From the NCBI GenBank assembly GCA_017630455.1, contig JAGBVG010000070.1:1-64000 (forward strand): a stretch of 64,000 nucleotides of DNA, in the 5' to 3' direction. Made by a program: the position numbers and the translations under genes. The DNA is from Alistipes sp. (GTDB lineage: Bacteria; Bacteroidota; Bacteroidia; Bacteroidales; Rikenellaceae). Below, in pieces: positions 51,201 to 60,133 of the stretch (the first letter of the stretch is position 1; each line of letters starts with the position of its first letter). The notes beneath the pieces are model-generated. The model was not told where the DNA came from. It did no database searches and saw nothing but the letters and a program-made list of their open reading frames with translations.

Positions 51201-51767
51201 ATGAAATACTTAAGCATTATCTTAGCACTCCTCGTGATAGTGGCGTGCGACAAAGCAGAGGAGAATACCAACACCCCTACACCTCCCAATGTGGAGATCC
51301 CAGAGGATGAAAATGGCGAGGAGAACGGCGAGGAGAACGGCAATGATGACAACTGGATGGATGAGGTTATCGACACATCGGGTGCAGACTACCTCTTCAA
51401 GGATGGCATCACAGGCAAGGTGATGTTCTTGGAGTATAACGGTCTTAGCAACGACTACATCTCACTCTATGACAACGCAACAGGCCTCACACTCTTCTTA
51501 GACCTCTACTCACCAATGGTGTACGACTACGTTACACCAGGCATCTACACCTTTGGTGATGGCGCGGCAATGACTGCACACCGCGACAATTGCTACATCC
51601 ACTTCCCTGATGACACGTTGATGCGCTTCACGGAAGGTCGCGTAAAGGTGATTGTTGACCCAGAGCACTCGTCGGGATATCCCTACTACCACATCACAGC
51701 ACGTTTTGTGAATGATGTGGAAGAGGTTATCGCTGCCGACTACGAGGGACAGCTAATTGCACAGTAA
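51201..51767 (+). CDS. Hypothetical lipoprotein with acidic linker
   Basis: 188 aa from ATG 51201 (MKYLSIILALLVIVAC, Cys 16). After the Cys comes a Thr/Pro and very acidic linker containing EENGEENGN repeats (residues ~37-52), then a domain of about 130 residues with strands such as GKVMFLEYNGLSNDYISLYD, YVTPGIYTFGDGAAMT and GRVKVIVDPEHS. The PGxYTFGDG element resembles structural repeats also seen in other Bacteroidales lipoproteins of unknown function (compare PNGTYTLDPKS in the product of 22894-24159). Function unknown. Ends at a perfect hairpin. Confidence 0.8.
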   Translation: MKYLSIILALLVIVACDKAEENTNTPTPPNVEIPEDENGEENGEENGNDDNWMDEVIDTSGADYLFKDGITGKVMFLEYNGLSNDYISLYDNATGLTLFLDLYSPMVYDYVTPGIYTFGDGAAMTAHRDNCYIHFPDDTLMRFTEGRVKVIVDPEHSSGYPYYHITARFVNDVEEVIAADYEGQLIAQ

Positions 51768-51790
51768 GGTAGGCGACATACCTATATATA

Positions 51791-51832
51791 TAATAATAGA
51801 GGGTATCCCAATTGGGACACCCTCTATTATTT
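51791..51832. terminator. Bidirectional terminator between the lipoprotein and GH57 genes
   Basis: A long palindrome centred on CCCAATTGGG, with arms AATAATAGAGGGT and ACCCTCTATTATT, one mismatch. Between convergent genes. Confidence 0.88.
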
Positions 51833-51846
51833 ATTATTGCACTTAA

Positions 51847-53022
51847 CTACAATTTGTTAAGCTCAATCTCGAAGTCAGCCAACACGTTCATATAGTTGAT
51901 GAACGCCTCGTAAGCTGAGTCATAAGGGTTGAAGTATGAGTGCACATCACCATCTGAGAACCACTTAGTAGCCATATAGTAGAAGTGGTCAGAGTTCTGC
52001 ATAAAGTGCCATACATACTCGAAATCCTTATTCTTAGCCTTCTTAACCTTTGGAGCCAAAGCATACAACTTACGGAATGCCTCGTTCTGGAGGTCGTTAC
52101 CCAACCACGCAGTGACGTCGCGCTCCTCATCAGCCCACGACATAGCGTATGGGCAGTGAAGAACGGCTACAGGCTGGAGCTTCTTAGAAGCCTCGCTAAC
52201 GGTAGCAAACTCAACACCTGCGTTGAGAAGCGCCTGAGGCAACGCCTTCATAAAGTCGAAGATACCTGTAGAGGCCTTCTGATGCTCGCCGAAGGTCTCG
52301 TAGTCCATAAAGAGGTTGACAACGTCGCCATTCTCAGCTGCTACCCACTGGGCATACTTATCGGCAGTGAGAGGCCACTCTGGCCAACCCTCGTTAGAGA
52401 AGCGGAAGGCGATATCGTCCGAGAGTTTATAGTTGCGCAACAAGAGGCGAAGCTTGTTGTCGGCAGCATCGGTATATACAAAGTTTGGAGATTTCCAACC
52501 GAGGATATGGCGTGCACCCTCAGCAAGCATAGTCTTGAAGCCCATATCCTCAACCGCCTTGGCAATATCGTCAGAGTAGATAAGCTCAGTATTGCGGAAC
52601 GCTGTAGGCTTAACACCAAACTCCTCCTTAAGCATCTGAGAGTGAAGCTTCACCTCCTGCTTGAACTCCTCAACAGAGTAGAGCGATGAGAGTGAGTGAG
52701 AGTATGTCTCGGCAAGGAACTCCACGCAGCCAGTCTCGGCAAGACGCTTGAACGACTCGAGAACCTCTGGAGCATAGGCCTTAAACTGCTCAACAGCAGA
52801 GCCTGTGATAGAGAACGAGCAACGCAAAGCACCCTTATGCTCGTTGATAAGATTCAAGAGCAATGCGTTCATAGGCAAGTAGCACTCGCGAGCCACCTTC
52901 TGCATAATAGCACGATTGGTGAAGTCATCGAGATAGTTGTGGTCGTTGCCCATCTGGAAGAAACGATATGTCTTCAAACGCCAGGGCTGGTGAACCTGAA
53001 AATAGAAACAAACAGTCTTCAT
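51847..53022 (-). CDS. Glycoside hydrolase family 57 alpha-amylase-like enzyme
   Basis: 391 aa, no signal peptide. GH57 features: VCFYFQVHQPWRLKTYRFF at the N-terminus (HQP), NALLLNLINEHKG, FLAETYSHSLSSLYS, FRNTELIYSDDIAKAVEDMG (nucleophile-region Glu), and LFMDYETFGEHQKASTGIFDF with the acid Asp/Glu. Acts on alpha-glucans in the cytoplasm. It is the third gene of a debranching enzyme-GT4-GH57 cluster common in Bacteroidetes and assigned to glycogen turnover. 12 bases after the GT4 gene. Confidence 0.94.
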   Translation of the reverse strand: MKTVCFYFQVHQPWRLKTYRFFQMGNDHNYLDDFTNRAIMQKVARECYLPMNALLLNLINEHKGALRCSFSITGSAVEQFKAYAPEVLESFKRLAETGCVEFLAETYSHSLSSLYSVEEFKQEVKLHSQMLKEEFGVKPTAFRNTELIYSDDIAKAVEDMGFKTMLAEGARHILGWKSPNFVYTDAADNKLRLLLRNYKLSDDIAFRFSNEGWPEWPLTADKYAQWVAAENGDVVNLFMDYETFGEHQKASTGIFDFMKALPQALLNAGVEFATVSEASKKLQPVAVLHCPYAMSWADEERDVTAWLGNDLQNEAFRKLYALAPKVKKAKNKDFEYVWHFMQNSDHFYYMATKWFSDGDVHSYFNPYDSAYEAFINYMNVLADFEIELNKL

Positions 53023-53034
53023 ATATCTTACTTT

Positions 53035-54354
53035 TTATTTGTTACACTTATCGATAGCCTGCTGATATACATCCTTAATCTTCACAGCAGCATTGAACCA
53101 CTTGAGGTTGTTAACCTCCTCCATACCCTTCTCCTGGAACATCTTGGCAAGAGCTGGATAGGTGATAAGGCCATAGATGGCATCAGCCATAGCATCCACA
53201 TCCCAATAGTTGACCTTCACAGCGTAGTCGAGGACCTCGGCTACACCACTCTGGTGCGAGATGATGGTAGGCACGTTGGAACGCATAGCCTCGAGTGGAG
53301 AGATACCAAATGGCTCCGACACCGAAGGCATAATATATACATCCGAGAGCTGGAACATCTTTTGCACATCGTCGCCCTTCAAGAAGCCTGTGAAGTGGAA
53401 ACGGTCGGCGATGCCAAGCTGCGCAACACGACGAATACAGTGGTTCATCATATCGCCCGAGCCCGCCATAACGAAACGCACGTTAGGAACTCGTGCGAGA
53501 ACCTTTGCTGCAGCCTCGATGAAGTAGTCAGGGCCCTTCTGGAAGGTGATACGACCGAGGAACGTAACAATCTTATCATCAACGCCACGCTCTGGCACAG
53601 GGTTGTCATTCTCGGCAAACTGCACAGCGTTATGCACCGCAACAACCTTCTCAGGCTCGATGTGGTACTTGTCGATAACGATATTTCGTGTGAGGTTCGA
53701 CACCGCGATAACCATATCCGCAGCAGCCATACCCGCACGCTCGATCTCATAGACACGTGTGTCGATGTTGTCGCTTGACGAGCGGTCGAACGACGTTGCG
53801 TGCATATGCACAACAAGCGGCTTACCCGACACGCGCTTTGCAGCGACACCAGCGAAATATGTCAACCAGTCGTGGGCGTGGATAACATCGAACTGACCCT
53901 CGAGCTGCTTAGCCACCTCGGCAGCCACAACAGCATAGCGGGCAACCTCCTCCATAATATTTGCGCCATACTTACCCGAAAAGGTGTAACGCTGTGTCCA
54001 GCTATCACCCTTACGCTCCCAGAACTTCTTACCTGTACGCTCGTAGCCCTCGCGATAGGTAGCCCACTCCTCAGGAGAGATGTATGGCACCATATTAGAG
54101 TCGATATGGATAAACGAAATCTTGCGCATTATGTCATCTGCGCCCTCGATGCTCGAGTCGCAATATGTAGCCTCGATATCGCTGGCATTGACAACCTTCA
54201 CAAAGCTCTCGTCCTCATCGCCCGAAGCCTTTGGCATCACGAAGATAACCTCCACGTCGTTGCGCGCCAAGCCCTGTGTCATACCATAGCAGGCGGTACC
54301 CAAACCTCCGGCAATGTGAGGCGGGAACTCCCATCCGAACATTAGTACTCTCAT
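53035..54354 (-). CDS. Glycosyltransferase family 4, glycogen-synthase-like
   Basis: 439 aa. VLMFGWEFPPHIAGGLGTACYGMTQGL is the start of GT-B enzymes of the starch/glycogen synthase type in Bacteroidetes (abbreviated here: WEFPPHIAGGLG). Then HAHDWLTYFAGVAA, KPLVVHMHATSFDRS, FLGRITFQKGPDYFIEA and the E-x7-E element PSVSEPFGISPLEAMRSNVP. Adds glucosyl units from a nucleotide sugar to alpha-glucan. Family GT4 rather than the usual GT5 is my reading of the motifs. Middle of the glycogen cluster; 19 and 12 bases to its neighbours. Confidence 0.9.
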   Translation of the reverse strand: MRVLMFGWEFPPHIAGGLGTACYGMTQGLARNDVEVIFVMPKASGDEDESFVKVVNASDIEATYCDSSIEGADDIMRKISFIHIDSNMVPYISPEEWATYREGYERTGKKFWERKGDSWTQRYTFSGKYGANIMEEVARYAVVAAEVAKQLEGQFDVIHAHDWLTYFAGVAAKRVSGKPLVVHMHATSFDRSSSDNIDTRVYEIERAGMAAADMVIAVSNLTRNIVIDKYHIEPEKVVAVHNAVQFAENDNPVPERGVDDKIVTFLGRITFQKGPDYFIEAAAKVLARVPNVRFVMAGSGDMMNHCIRRVAQLGIADRFHFTGFLKGDDVQKMFQLSDVYIMPSVSEPFGISPLEAMRSNVPTIISHQSGVAEVLDYAVKVNYWDVDAMADAIYGLITYPALAKMFQEKGMEEVNNLKWFNAAVKIKDVYQQAIDKCNK

Positions 54355-54373
54355 AATATATCTTTTTTACATT

Positions 54374-56392
54374 TTACTTCTGAACACTCTTACGCACGCA
54401 CTTACGCTTAGGCTTCTCCTCCTTGGCCTCAGCCTTTGGAGCAGCCTTCTTCGCGCTCTTCTTAGGGGCATACTTCTCGACCATCTGGTTGATGAGAAGC
54501 AGACCTGCTACCGATGTAGCGTGAGATACCGAGCCACGTGGGCCGTGTGGAGGATCACCCTCGAAACGCTCCGAGATAGAGCCTACGCACTTGGTCTGAA
54601 GCTCGCTATCAAACTCATCGAGAAGTGCCTTAGCCTCCTTGTAGTAACGCTCACCGCTGAGTGCAAAGCAAGCCTTAACGTAGAATGTCAAAGGCCAGAT
54701 CCACGCCGAGCCGTTGCGCGATGCGAGATCCTGCGAACGCTGATCCTCGTTGTAGTTCGACTTATAGAGGAGGTTGCGTGGTGAGAGGGTACGCAATCCA
54801 CGTGGTGTGAGCAGGTGGTCGCGAACAGTCATAATAGTACGTACCAACTTCTCTTCGTCGAGCATCGTATAATCCAAGCCACACGCAACAACCATATTGC
54901 AACGTATGAACTTATTTACCTCGTCATAGTTAACATAGTCTGCCAAGTATCCCTCCTCCTCGAGCCAGAACTTCTCGATAAAGGACTTCTTGGTCTTCTC
55001 TGGCGCACTCTTCCACTCCGCCACAAAGGCCTTATCGCCCTGCTTCTTAGCAAGTGCCAAGGTGTACGATACGGCGTTATACCACAATGCCTGAAGCTCC
55101 ACAGGGTAGCCACGGCGTGGTGTCACGGCGTGACCATCGACAATAGCACCCATCCACGTTAGCGGACGGTCTGCCCAAGCCCATACAAGACCATTGTCGT
55201 GGAGACGTATATCCTCGTAGAATCCTGCGCGGTATGCCTCGAGGATTCCCTTCATAACATCGCCATACTTTGCCCAAAGCTCCTTCTGGGTCATATAACC
55301 CTCGAGCTGCTGAAGCGTGTAGTAGAACCACAGCGGAGCATCTACGGCAGTAGGGATGTAGCGACCCTCGAGGAGTCCGCTCTCCTTAATATCACGTACT
55401 GCGGTATCTAGAGCGTCGATGCAATCCTCCTTGCGACCCTGCGTGAGGGTAAGACCTGGAAGCGCCATAAACGTATCCTCCATAAACGAGCCGAACCAAG
55501 GATATCCTGCAACAACCTCGGTGCGATCACCAGGACGGCGAATGATAAACTGACGTGCAGAGTGCTGCAAGCAGCTGAGGAAGTCGATCTTATGTGTACG
55601 GCGCGAAATCTGCTGCTCGTAAACCTCGGTAATAGTCTCTGGGGTTGCCATAAGGTCGGTTGCAGCGGAGAATATCACACTCTCGCCCTTCTTGATCTTA
55701 AACTCGAAGTAACCCGTAGTGAGCAGATCCTCGTGACCCTCATAACCTCGAGCCAACTCCTTCTGATACTCGAAATTGTAGTACCAATCTGGTGCTGCTA
55801 CAAACTCTGCATCCTCCTTATTAAGCTGCATATACAACCAAGGGAATCCATCGTACAAGCGGCACTTAACACCATATGGTATAGGATATGCGCGGCCATC
55901 AGCCTCCATATTTGCCTTCGACAATGCGTGCTTATCGCGGAAGGCAAGCAATGGACGCAGACGCAACGTAGTCTCCGAGTGAGCATCCACCAACGTGTAG
56001 CGAATCATAAGCTGTGTGCGGTTGTGCACCCACAACAACTCCTTCTTCAAAATCACGCCGCCCACACGATAGGTGATTGTTGGCACTGGCGTATACTCAA
56101 AGTCGGTGATATACTTATGACCACGTGGCTCATACGTACCCTCGAAGCGGTGTAGAGCAAGATTGAACGACTGGTCGTGCTGCACAACGGTCTCATCGAG
56201 CGACGACAGCAACACATAGGTGCGGTCGCTCTGGTCAATCGGAGCAACCATCAAGCCGTGATACTTACGTGTGTTGCAACCTACGATTGTAGTACTCATA
56301 TAGCCTCCACGACGATCTGTCGAAAGCACCTCTCTATCGAGTGAGTACTCCAAATTGCCCAACTCACGTTTGTCGAATTTAAGTCCTGACAT
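54374..56392 (-). CDS. Amylo-alpha-1,6-glucosidase (glycogen debranching enzyme)
   Basis: 672 aa. The N-terminal domain (residues ~1-250) is the GDE_N-type sandwich with STDRRGGYMSTTIVGCNTRKYHGLMVAP. The C-terminal GH133-type (alpha/alpha)6 domain includes VVAGYPWFGSFMEDTFMALPGL, DAPLWFYYTLQQLEGYM, and WAWADRPLTWMGAIVDGHAVTP with likely catalytic acids. A Lys/Ala-rich tail of about 40 residues (KKSAKKAAPKAEAKEEKPK) ends the protein. Removes branch points from glycogen. First gene of the cluster with a near-consensus promoter at 56519-56548. Confidence 0.94.
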   Translation of the reverse strand: MSGLKFDKRELGNLEYSLDREVLSTDRRGGYMSTTIVGCNTRKYHGLMVAPIDQSDRTYVLLSSLDETVVQHDQSFNLALHRFEGTYEPRGHKYITDFEYTPVPTITYRVGGVILKKELLWVHNRTQLMIRYTLVDAHSETTLRLRPLLAFRDKHALSKANMEADGRAYPIPYGVKCRLYDGFPWLYMQLNKEDAEFVAAPDWYYNFEYQKELARGYEGHEDLLTTGYFEFKIKKGESVIFSAATDLMATPETITEVYEQQISRRTHKIDFLSCLQHSARQFIIRRPGDRTEVVAGYPWFGSFMEDTFMALPGLTLTQGRKEDCIDALDTAVRDIKESGLLEGRYIPTAVDAPLWFYYTLQQLEGYMTQKELWAKYGDVMKGILEAYRAGFYEDIRLHDNGLVWAWADRPLTWMGAIVDGHAVTPRRGYPVELQALWYNAVSYTLALAKKQGDKAFVAEWKSAPEKTKKSFIEKFWLEEEGYLADYVNYDEVNKFIRCNMVVACGLDYTMLDEEKLVRTIMTVRDHLLTPRGLRTLSPRNLLYKSNYNEDQRSQDLASRNGSAWIWPLTFYVKACFALSGERYYKEAKALLDEFDSELQTKCVGSISERFEGDPPHGPRGSVSHATSVAGLLLINQMVEKYAPKKSAKKAAPKAEAKEEKPKRKCVRKSVQK

Positions 56393-56518
56393 AATCTATC
56401 TATTATATTTTTAAGTTTTTACGAACTATATACAACGTCTCACGCCGCAATATATTCATTATCAGGGGGATAAGATAAAATTAGCGGCACAGAAAAAGAA
56501 ATATCTGTTTTTACATAG

Positions 56519-56548
56519 TAAAGTTACGACATTATTTCGAAAAAACAA
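56519..56548 (-). promoter_or_regulatory. Candidate promoter of the glycogen cluster
   Basis: Minus strand TTG (complement 56546-56548), 19 bases, TAACTTTA (complement 56519-56526); only the last base deviates from consensus. Leader about 120 bases. Confidence 0.55.
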
Positions 56549-56553
56549 AATAT

Positions 56554-57666
56554 TTATGCAAAAATTGACTCTATTACAGCATCGGACATCATAAACATCT
56601 GAGTGGGGATAAATAAATACCCACCTTCGCAACGCGCCACACCCGCATCTATCCACCCCTGTGCCGAGGCTCTGATGCGCTCCACCTCTCGCTCCCCGAA
56701 GCGCGAAGCAACATAAGCGAGATCTATACCCTCGACCCTGCGCAACGAGGTCATAACATACTCATTGAGGTGATCCACCTCGCTAAGCGTCTCATCCTCA
56801 AAGCGCATATCCCCCTCACTATACTCCTTCGCCGTGGATATACACCACATACGGTTATCGCCACTAAACGAGTGTGCTCCAGGGCCTATGCCGAGATACT
56901 CCACGCCCTGCCAATATGCCGAGTTGTGCTTAGCACGACACCCACGACGAGCATAGTTCGACACCTCATAATGCTCATAACCTGCCTCCGCCAACATCCT
57001 CTCCACCATACGATACTCCACCTCCGAGCGCTCCTCACTCACAGGCGTATACTCGCCGCGTCGCGTCAACAATCCCAGACGTGTGCGCTCCTCCACCGTA
57101 AGGTGATACGCCGAGATATGCTCCACGCCGAGAGCTATAGCCTGACACAACGTAGCCTCCAGCCACTCATCTCCAAATCCCGCAACGCCAAAGATGATAT
57201 CTATCGAGATATTATCATAGCCCGCACTGCGAAGCCGTGCCACACACTCCTGCGCCTCAAGGGAGGTGTGACGGCGATTCATAAACTGCAGGACACGATC
57301 GTCAAACGACTGAATACCTATGCTCACGCGATTGACCGACGTTAGCCTAAGAGCCTCGACATACTCCGCCGTGAGGTCGTCGGGATTTGCCTCGATGGTT
57401 ATCTCCTCCACCGCCGAGCAATCGAAGAGTTGGCGGGCGTGGGCTATAAGCCCCTCAATCTGCTCGGGAGAGAGCAACGAGGGTGTTCCGCCACCAAAAT
57501 ATATGGAACTCAACCTCCTATCCGACAGATAGCCACATCGCTGATCCAACTCCCTGTGCATAGTCTCCACAACTTGAGGTATGAGAGTTGTAGCTCCCAC
57601 CTTATAGAAGTCGCAATAGGTGCATATACGTTTGCAGAAGGGGATATGGAAGTATAGAGTAGACAT
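56554..57666 (-). CDS. hemW: HemW-like radical SAM protein (heme chaperone family)
   Basis: 370 aa. STLYFHIPFCKRICTYCDFYK holds the CxxxCxxC radical SAM cluster, and SIYFGGGTPSLLSPEQIEGL follows. Further family motifs: TIEANPDDLTAEYVEAL, RVSIGIQSFDDRVLQFMNRRH, SIDIIFGVAGFGDEW (shorter than usual) and ISAYHLTVEERT. A C-terminal HemN-like domain is present. The family was long annotated as oxygen-independent coproporphyrinogen oxidase; the CTYCDF form fits HemW, which transfers heme, rather than HemN. Cytoplasmic. The gene is not linked to other heme genes here. Confidence 0.93.
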   Translation of the reverse strand: MSTLYFHIPFCKRICTYCDFYKVGATTLIPQVVETMHRELDQRCGYLSDRRLSSIYFGGGTPSLLSPEQIEGLIAHARQLFDCSAVEEITIEANPDDLTAEYVEALRLTSVNRVSIGIQSFDDRVLQFMNRRHTSLEAQECVARLRSAGYDNISIDIIFGVAGFGDEWLEATLCQAIALGVEHISAYHLTVEERTRLGLLTRRGEYTPVSEERSEVEYRMVERMLAEAGYEHYEVSNYARRGCRAKHNSAYWQGVEYLGIGPGAHSFSGDNRMWCISTAKEYSEGDMRFEDETLSEVDHLNEYVMTSLRRVEGIDLAYVASRFGEREVERIRASAQGWIDAGVARCEGGYLFIPTQMFMMSDAVIESIFA

Positions 57667-57739
57667 AATGTATCGGTTTGAATAACTACAAAACTACGAA
57701 AAAAGTTTAAAACAATGAAATTGTATAACATAAAAATAT

Positions 57740-57747
57740 TATATTTG
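57740..57747 (+). promoter_or_regulatory. -7 box for sdaA
   Basis: TATATTTG, 20 bases before the ATG at 57768; a TTG 16 bases upstream (57721-57723) has short spacing. Confidence 0.45.
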
Positions 57748-57767
57748 TAGTCAAAACTATCACAACT

Positions 57768-58964
57768 ATGAAGAGTATTAGAGAGCTTTATCGCATAGGC
57801 ACAGGTCCGTCGAGCAGCCACACTATGGCACCACGTCGTGCCGCGGAGATTTTCCAGCACCGCAACCCCGAGTGTACATACTTTCGTGTGACACTCTATG
57901 GCAGCCTTGCCGCAACGGGTAAGGGTCACTTGACCGACAAGGCTATATTCGAGGTTTTGCGCCCCCACGGCAATGTGGAGCTTATATGGGAGCCTTCGAT
58001 CTTCAAGCCCTTCCACCCTAACGGTATGCGTTTCGAGGCTATCGAGGATGACCAGGTAGTAGACGACTGGACGGTCTACAGCGTGGGAGGTGGCGCACTT
58101 GCCGAGGAGGATAGCACACCTATCGAGACCGCAGATATATACCCCGATACCAAGTTGGTCGACATCCTGAAGTGGTGTACCGAGAATGGACGCACCTTCT
58201 GGGAGTATGTGGAACTGCACGAGGGTGGCGATATTTGGATATTCTTAGCAAAGATATGGCGTGTTATGCGCGAGGCTGTGGAGCGCGGCATCGAGACCGA
58301 CGGTGTAATCCCTGGTCCGCTGAACCTTCCTCGTCGCGCTATGCGCTACAACGTACGCGCCTCGGGATATAAGCAGAGCCTGCAGTCGCGTGGTCTCATC
58401 TTCTCATACGCCTTGGCCGTGAGCGAGGAGAACGCATCGGGAGGACGCATCGTGACTGCTCCGACGTGCGGCTCTTCGGGAGTTCTTCCAGCGGTGCTGT
58501 ACCACCTGTGGAAGACCCGCGAGTTCAGCGAGACGCGTATAGTGCGCGCACTGGCAACAGCAGGACTCATAGGAAACATCGTGAAGCAGAATGCCTCAAT
58601 CTCGGGTGCCGAGGTGGGATGTCAGGGCGAGGTCGGCGTGGCGTGTGCTATGGCAGCAGCAGCGGCAAACCAGCTCTTCGGCGGCACACCAGCACAGATC
58701 GAGTATGCCGCAGAGATGGGTCTTGAGCATCACCTCGGTATGACGTGCGACCCTGTGTGCGGTCTTGTGCAGATCCCTTGCATCGAGCGTAATGCCTACG
58801 CCGCAGCACGAGCCTTGGATGCCAACCTCTACTCTATGTATACCGATGGCCACCACCGTGTGTCGTTCGACCGTGTGGTAGAGGTTATGAAGCAGACAGG
58901 TCACGACCTACCATCTATATATAAGGAGACGGGCGAGGGCGGCTTGGCAAAGGACTTCTTTTAG
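57768..58964 (+). CDS. sdaA: L-serine ammonia-lyase, iron-sulfur dependent, single chain
   Basis: 398 aa joining the beta domain (GTGPSSSHTMAPRRAAEIF, residues ~10-30) and the alpha domain (GGRIVTAPTCGSSGVLPAVLYHL; then TCDPVCGLVQIPCIERNAYA). The three Cys needed for the [4Fe-4S] cluster are visible in the TCG, CDPVCG and PC motifs. Deaminates L-serine to pyruvate, which can enter the PFOR reaction encoded at 24.3-27.8 kb. Oxygen-sensitive enzyme, consistent with an anaerobe. Terminated by a strong hairpin. Confidence 0.95.
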   Translation: MKSIRELYRIGTGPSSSHTMAPRRAAEIFQHRNPECTYFRVTLYGSLAATGKGHLTDKAIFEVLRPHGNVELIWEPSIFKPFHPNGMRFEAIEDDQVVDDWTVYSVGGGALAEEDSTPIETADIYPDTKLVDILKWCTENGRTFWEYVELHEGGDIWIFLAKIWRVMREAVERGIETDGVIPGPLNLPRRAMRYNVRASGYKQSLQSRGLIFSYALAVSEENASGGRIVTAPTCGSSGVLPAVLYHLWKTREFSETRIVRALATAGLIGNIVKQNASISGAEVGCQGEVGVACAMAAAAANQLFGGTPAQIEYAAEMGLEHHLGMTCDPVCGLVQIPCIERNAYAAARALDANLYSMYTDGHHRVSFDRVVEVMKQTGHDLPSIYKETGEGGLAKDFF

Positions 58965-58973
58965 CGAGAAACA

Positions 58974-59009
58974 ATTATGGGTGGCTCAGGTGCCACCCAT
59001 AATCTTTTT
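58974..59009. terminator. Terminator after sdaA, overlapping the end of the next gene
   Basis: ATTATGGGTGGC (58974-58985) pairs with GCCACCCATAAT (58992-59003), then CTTTTT. The right arm carries the last codons of the convergent membrane-protein gene. Confidence 0.88.
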
Positions 59010-59270
59010 AACAAACAAAACAACTTGGCGATATGCCATCTCGACCGTGGCGCTAACCTCATATATGGTGTCGAGCCGTGCCGATATACGCTTCATCGAG
59101 GAGTGCAGCGAGACGAAGTAAATGACCGTAGCCGCCACCGCATCCACCACCGCAACGATGAGTGTTGCCAGGGGCAACCCTCCCACAAACTCCGACAGCC
59201 ACAGCACCAAAGCCATAGAGAGGAGTATAAACGCCATCAGCGCGCAACATAAAAAGAGAATCAGCGACAC
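58986..59270 (-). CDS. Small membrane protein, holin-X/phage-holin-III-like
   Basis: 94 aa. Two hydrophobic segments (LILFLCCALMAFILLSMALV, ~3-22; GLPLATLIVAVVDAVAATVI, ~32-51) are followed by an amphipathic basic C-terminal half with an ALxxIxxVSATVE pattern. Layout resembles the small Holin-X superfamily proteins that, in Bacteroidetes, sit next to a YtxH-like gene, as here (19-base gap). No phage genes are nearby, so lysis is unlikely. Probably an inner-membrane stress or envelope protein. Family call moderate. Confidence 0.75.
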   Translation of the reverse strand: MSLILFLCCALMAFILLSMALVLWLSEFVGGLPLATLIVAVVDAVAATVIYFVSLHSSMKRISARLDTIYEVSATVEMAYRQVVLFVKKIMGGT

Positions 59271-59289
59271 AACATCAAATCGTTAACGG

Positions 59290-59484
59290 TTAACCATTGC
59301 AATGACAATCCTCACCCTCGCAGCCACACTGCGCCGTACGAATCTTCTCCGCAGCCTCATTCACCGCGGCACGTATCTTACCTCGCAACTCCTTGCCAGA
59401 ATGGGGCGTTACAAGCATTGCAATTGCTGCGCCTAACACAGCACCTCCGAGGGCTGAAAGCAGGCATAATGATGAATTTTTCAT
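59290..59484 (-). CDS. YtxH-domain small membrane protein with Cys-rich tail
   Basis: 64 aa from ATG 59484 (MKNSSLCLLSALGGAVLGAA); a longer in-frame reading has an unlikely N-terminus. One glycine-rich membrane helix then the YtxH signature MLVTPHSGKELRGKIRAAVN (usual form LLTPxSGxExR). The C-terminus QCGCEGEDCHCNG has four Cys and one His in 13 residues, which could bind metal or form disulfides; this is not usual for YtxH proteins. Upstream of the membrane protein on the same strand, presumably one operon. Confidence 0.8.
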   Translation of the reverse strand: MKNSSLCLLSALGGAVLGAAIAMLVTPHSGKELRGKIRAAVNEAAEKIRTAQCGCEGEDCHCNG

Positions 59485-59560
59485 AGTCGTAATTTTTAAG
59501 AGTTCACATATACTCTTACAAACCACGCGCCAAGATGTAGCACAAATCCCCTTTTTTGTA

Positions 59561-59568
59561 TATCTTTG
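59561..59568 (+). promoter_or_regulatory. -7 box for the SLOG-family gene
   Basis: TATCTTTG, 11 bases before the ATG at 59580. It excludes the upstream TTG at 59556 as start. -33 not evident. Confidence 0.5.
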
Positions 59569-59579
59569 CCACAAAACTA

Positions 59580-60068
59580 ATGGAGAACAGCAACTACATA
59601 ATAGCCTTCACAGGCCACCGCAGCTACGACAACTCGGCAGACGACAAACTGCGCGAGACGATAACCTCGCTCCACAACATCGGGGCGCGACACTTCCGTG
59701 TGGGTATGGCCGAGGGCTTCGATATGGCTGCTGCGGAGATGGTGATGGAGCTTATGAGCGAGGATAACAGCATAACCCTCGAGGCTTTCATCCCCTGGCC
59801 CGAGTTCGAGAAGCACCTCAGCGACAGAGATACACAGCGATACCATAAGATCCTAAGCTGCTGCACAGAGCAACACTTTGCCAGCGAGGAGTATAACAAA
59901 GGTGTGTTTCACAAGCGCAATGATATGCTCATAGCGGGCTGCGACTACCTTATCGCGTGGTGGGATGGCTCATCGAGCGGCACGGGATATACCGTGAAGC
60001 AGGCGCGAAAGGGCCGCATCAAGATTATCAACCTATACCCCTCCCCGCAGATGAAGCTGCAACTTTAG
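59580..60068 (+). CDS. SLOG/DUF1273-family protein (YpsA-like)
   Basis: 162 aa from ATG 59580 (MENSNYIIAFTGHRSYDN). Rossmann-like SLOG features: FTGHRSY at the N-terminus, GMAEGFDMAAAEMVMEL (binding loop), AFIPWPEFEKHLSDRD and IAWWDGSSSGTGYTVKQA near the end. SLOG proteins are thought to bind nucleotides or ligands derived from them; YpsA influences cell division and oxidative stress in Firmicutes. Function in Bacteroidales is not known to me. Single gene. Confidence 0.88.
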   Translation: MENSNYIIAFTGHRSYDNSADDKLRETITSLHNIGARHFRVGMAEGFDMAAAEMVMELMSEDNSITLEAFIPWPEFEKHLSDRDTQRYHKILSCCTEQHFASEEYNKGVFHKRNDMLIAGCDYLIAWWDGSSSGTGYTVKQARKGRIKIINLYPSPQMKLQL

Positions 60069-60103
60069 GTATTAATACTACCGAAAATATAATAAATTAA
60101 TAA

Positions 60104-60111
60104 TATTTTTG
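60104..60111 (+). promoter_or_regulatory. -7 box for the porin gene
   Basis: TATTTTTG, 22 bases before the ATG at 60134. -33 not evident. Confidence 0.4.
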
Positions 60112-60133
60112 CACCAACTTAAAAGAATTAGTT

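Noticed and set aside
57510..58220. 236-codon open frame on the minus strand
   Set aside because: Spans the start regions of both hemW and sdaA in a shadow frame; composition is not protein-like.
58986..59270. Holin-like gene considered as a prophage remnant
   Set aside because: No other phage gene nearby; such small membrane proteins occur as ordinary chromosomal genes beside YtxH-like genes.
59556..59579. TTG start upstream of the SLOG-family gene
   Set aside because: It lies in the promoter before TATCTTTG, so it would not be transcribed; ATG 59580 begins at the family's usual N-terminus.
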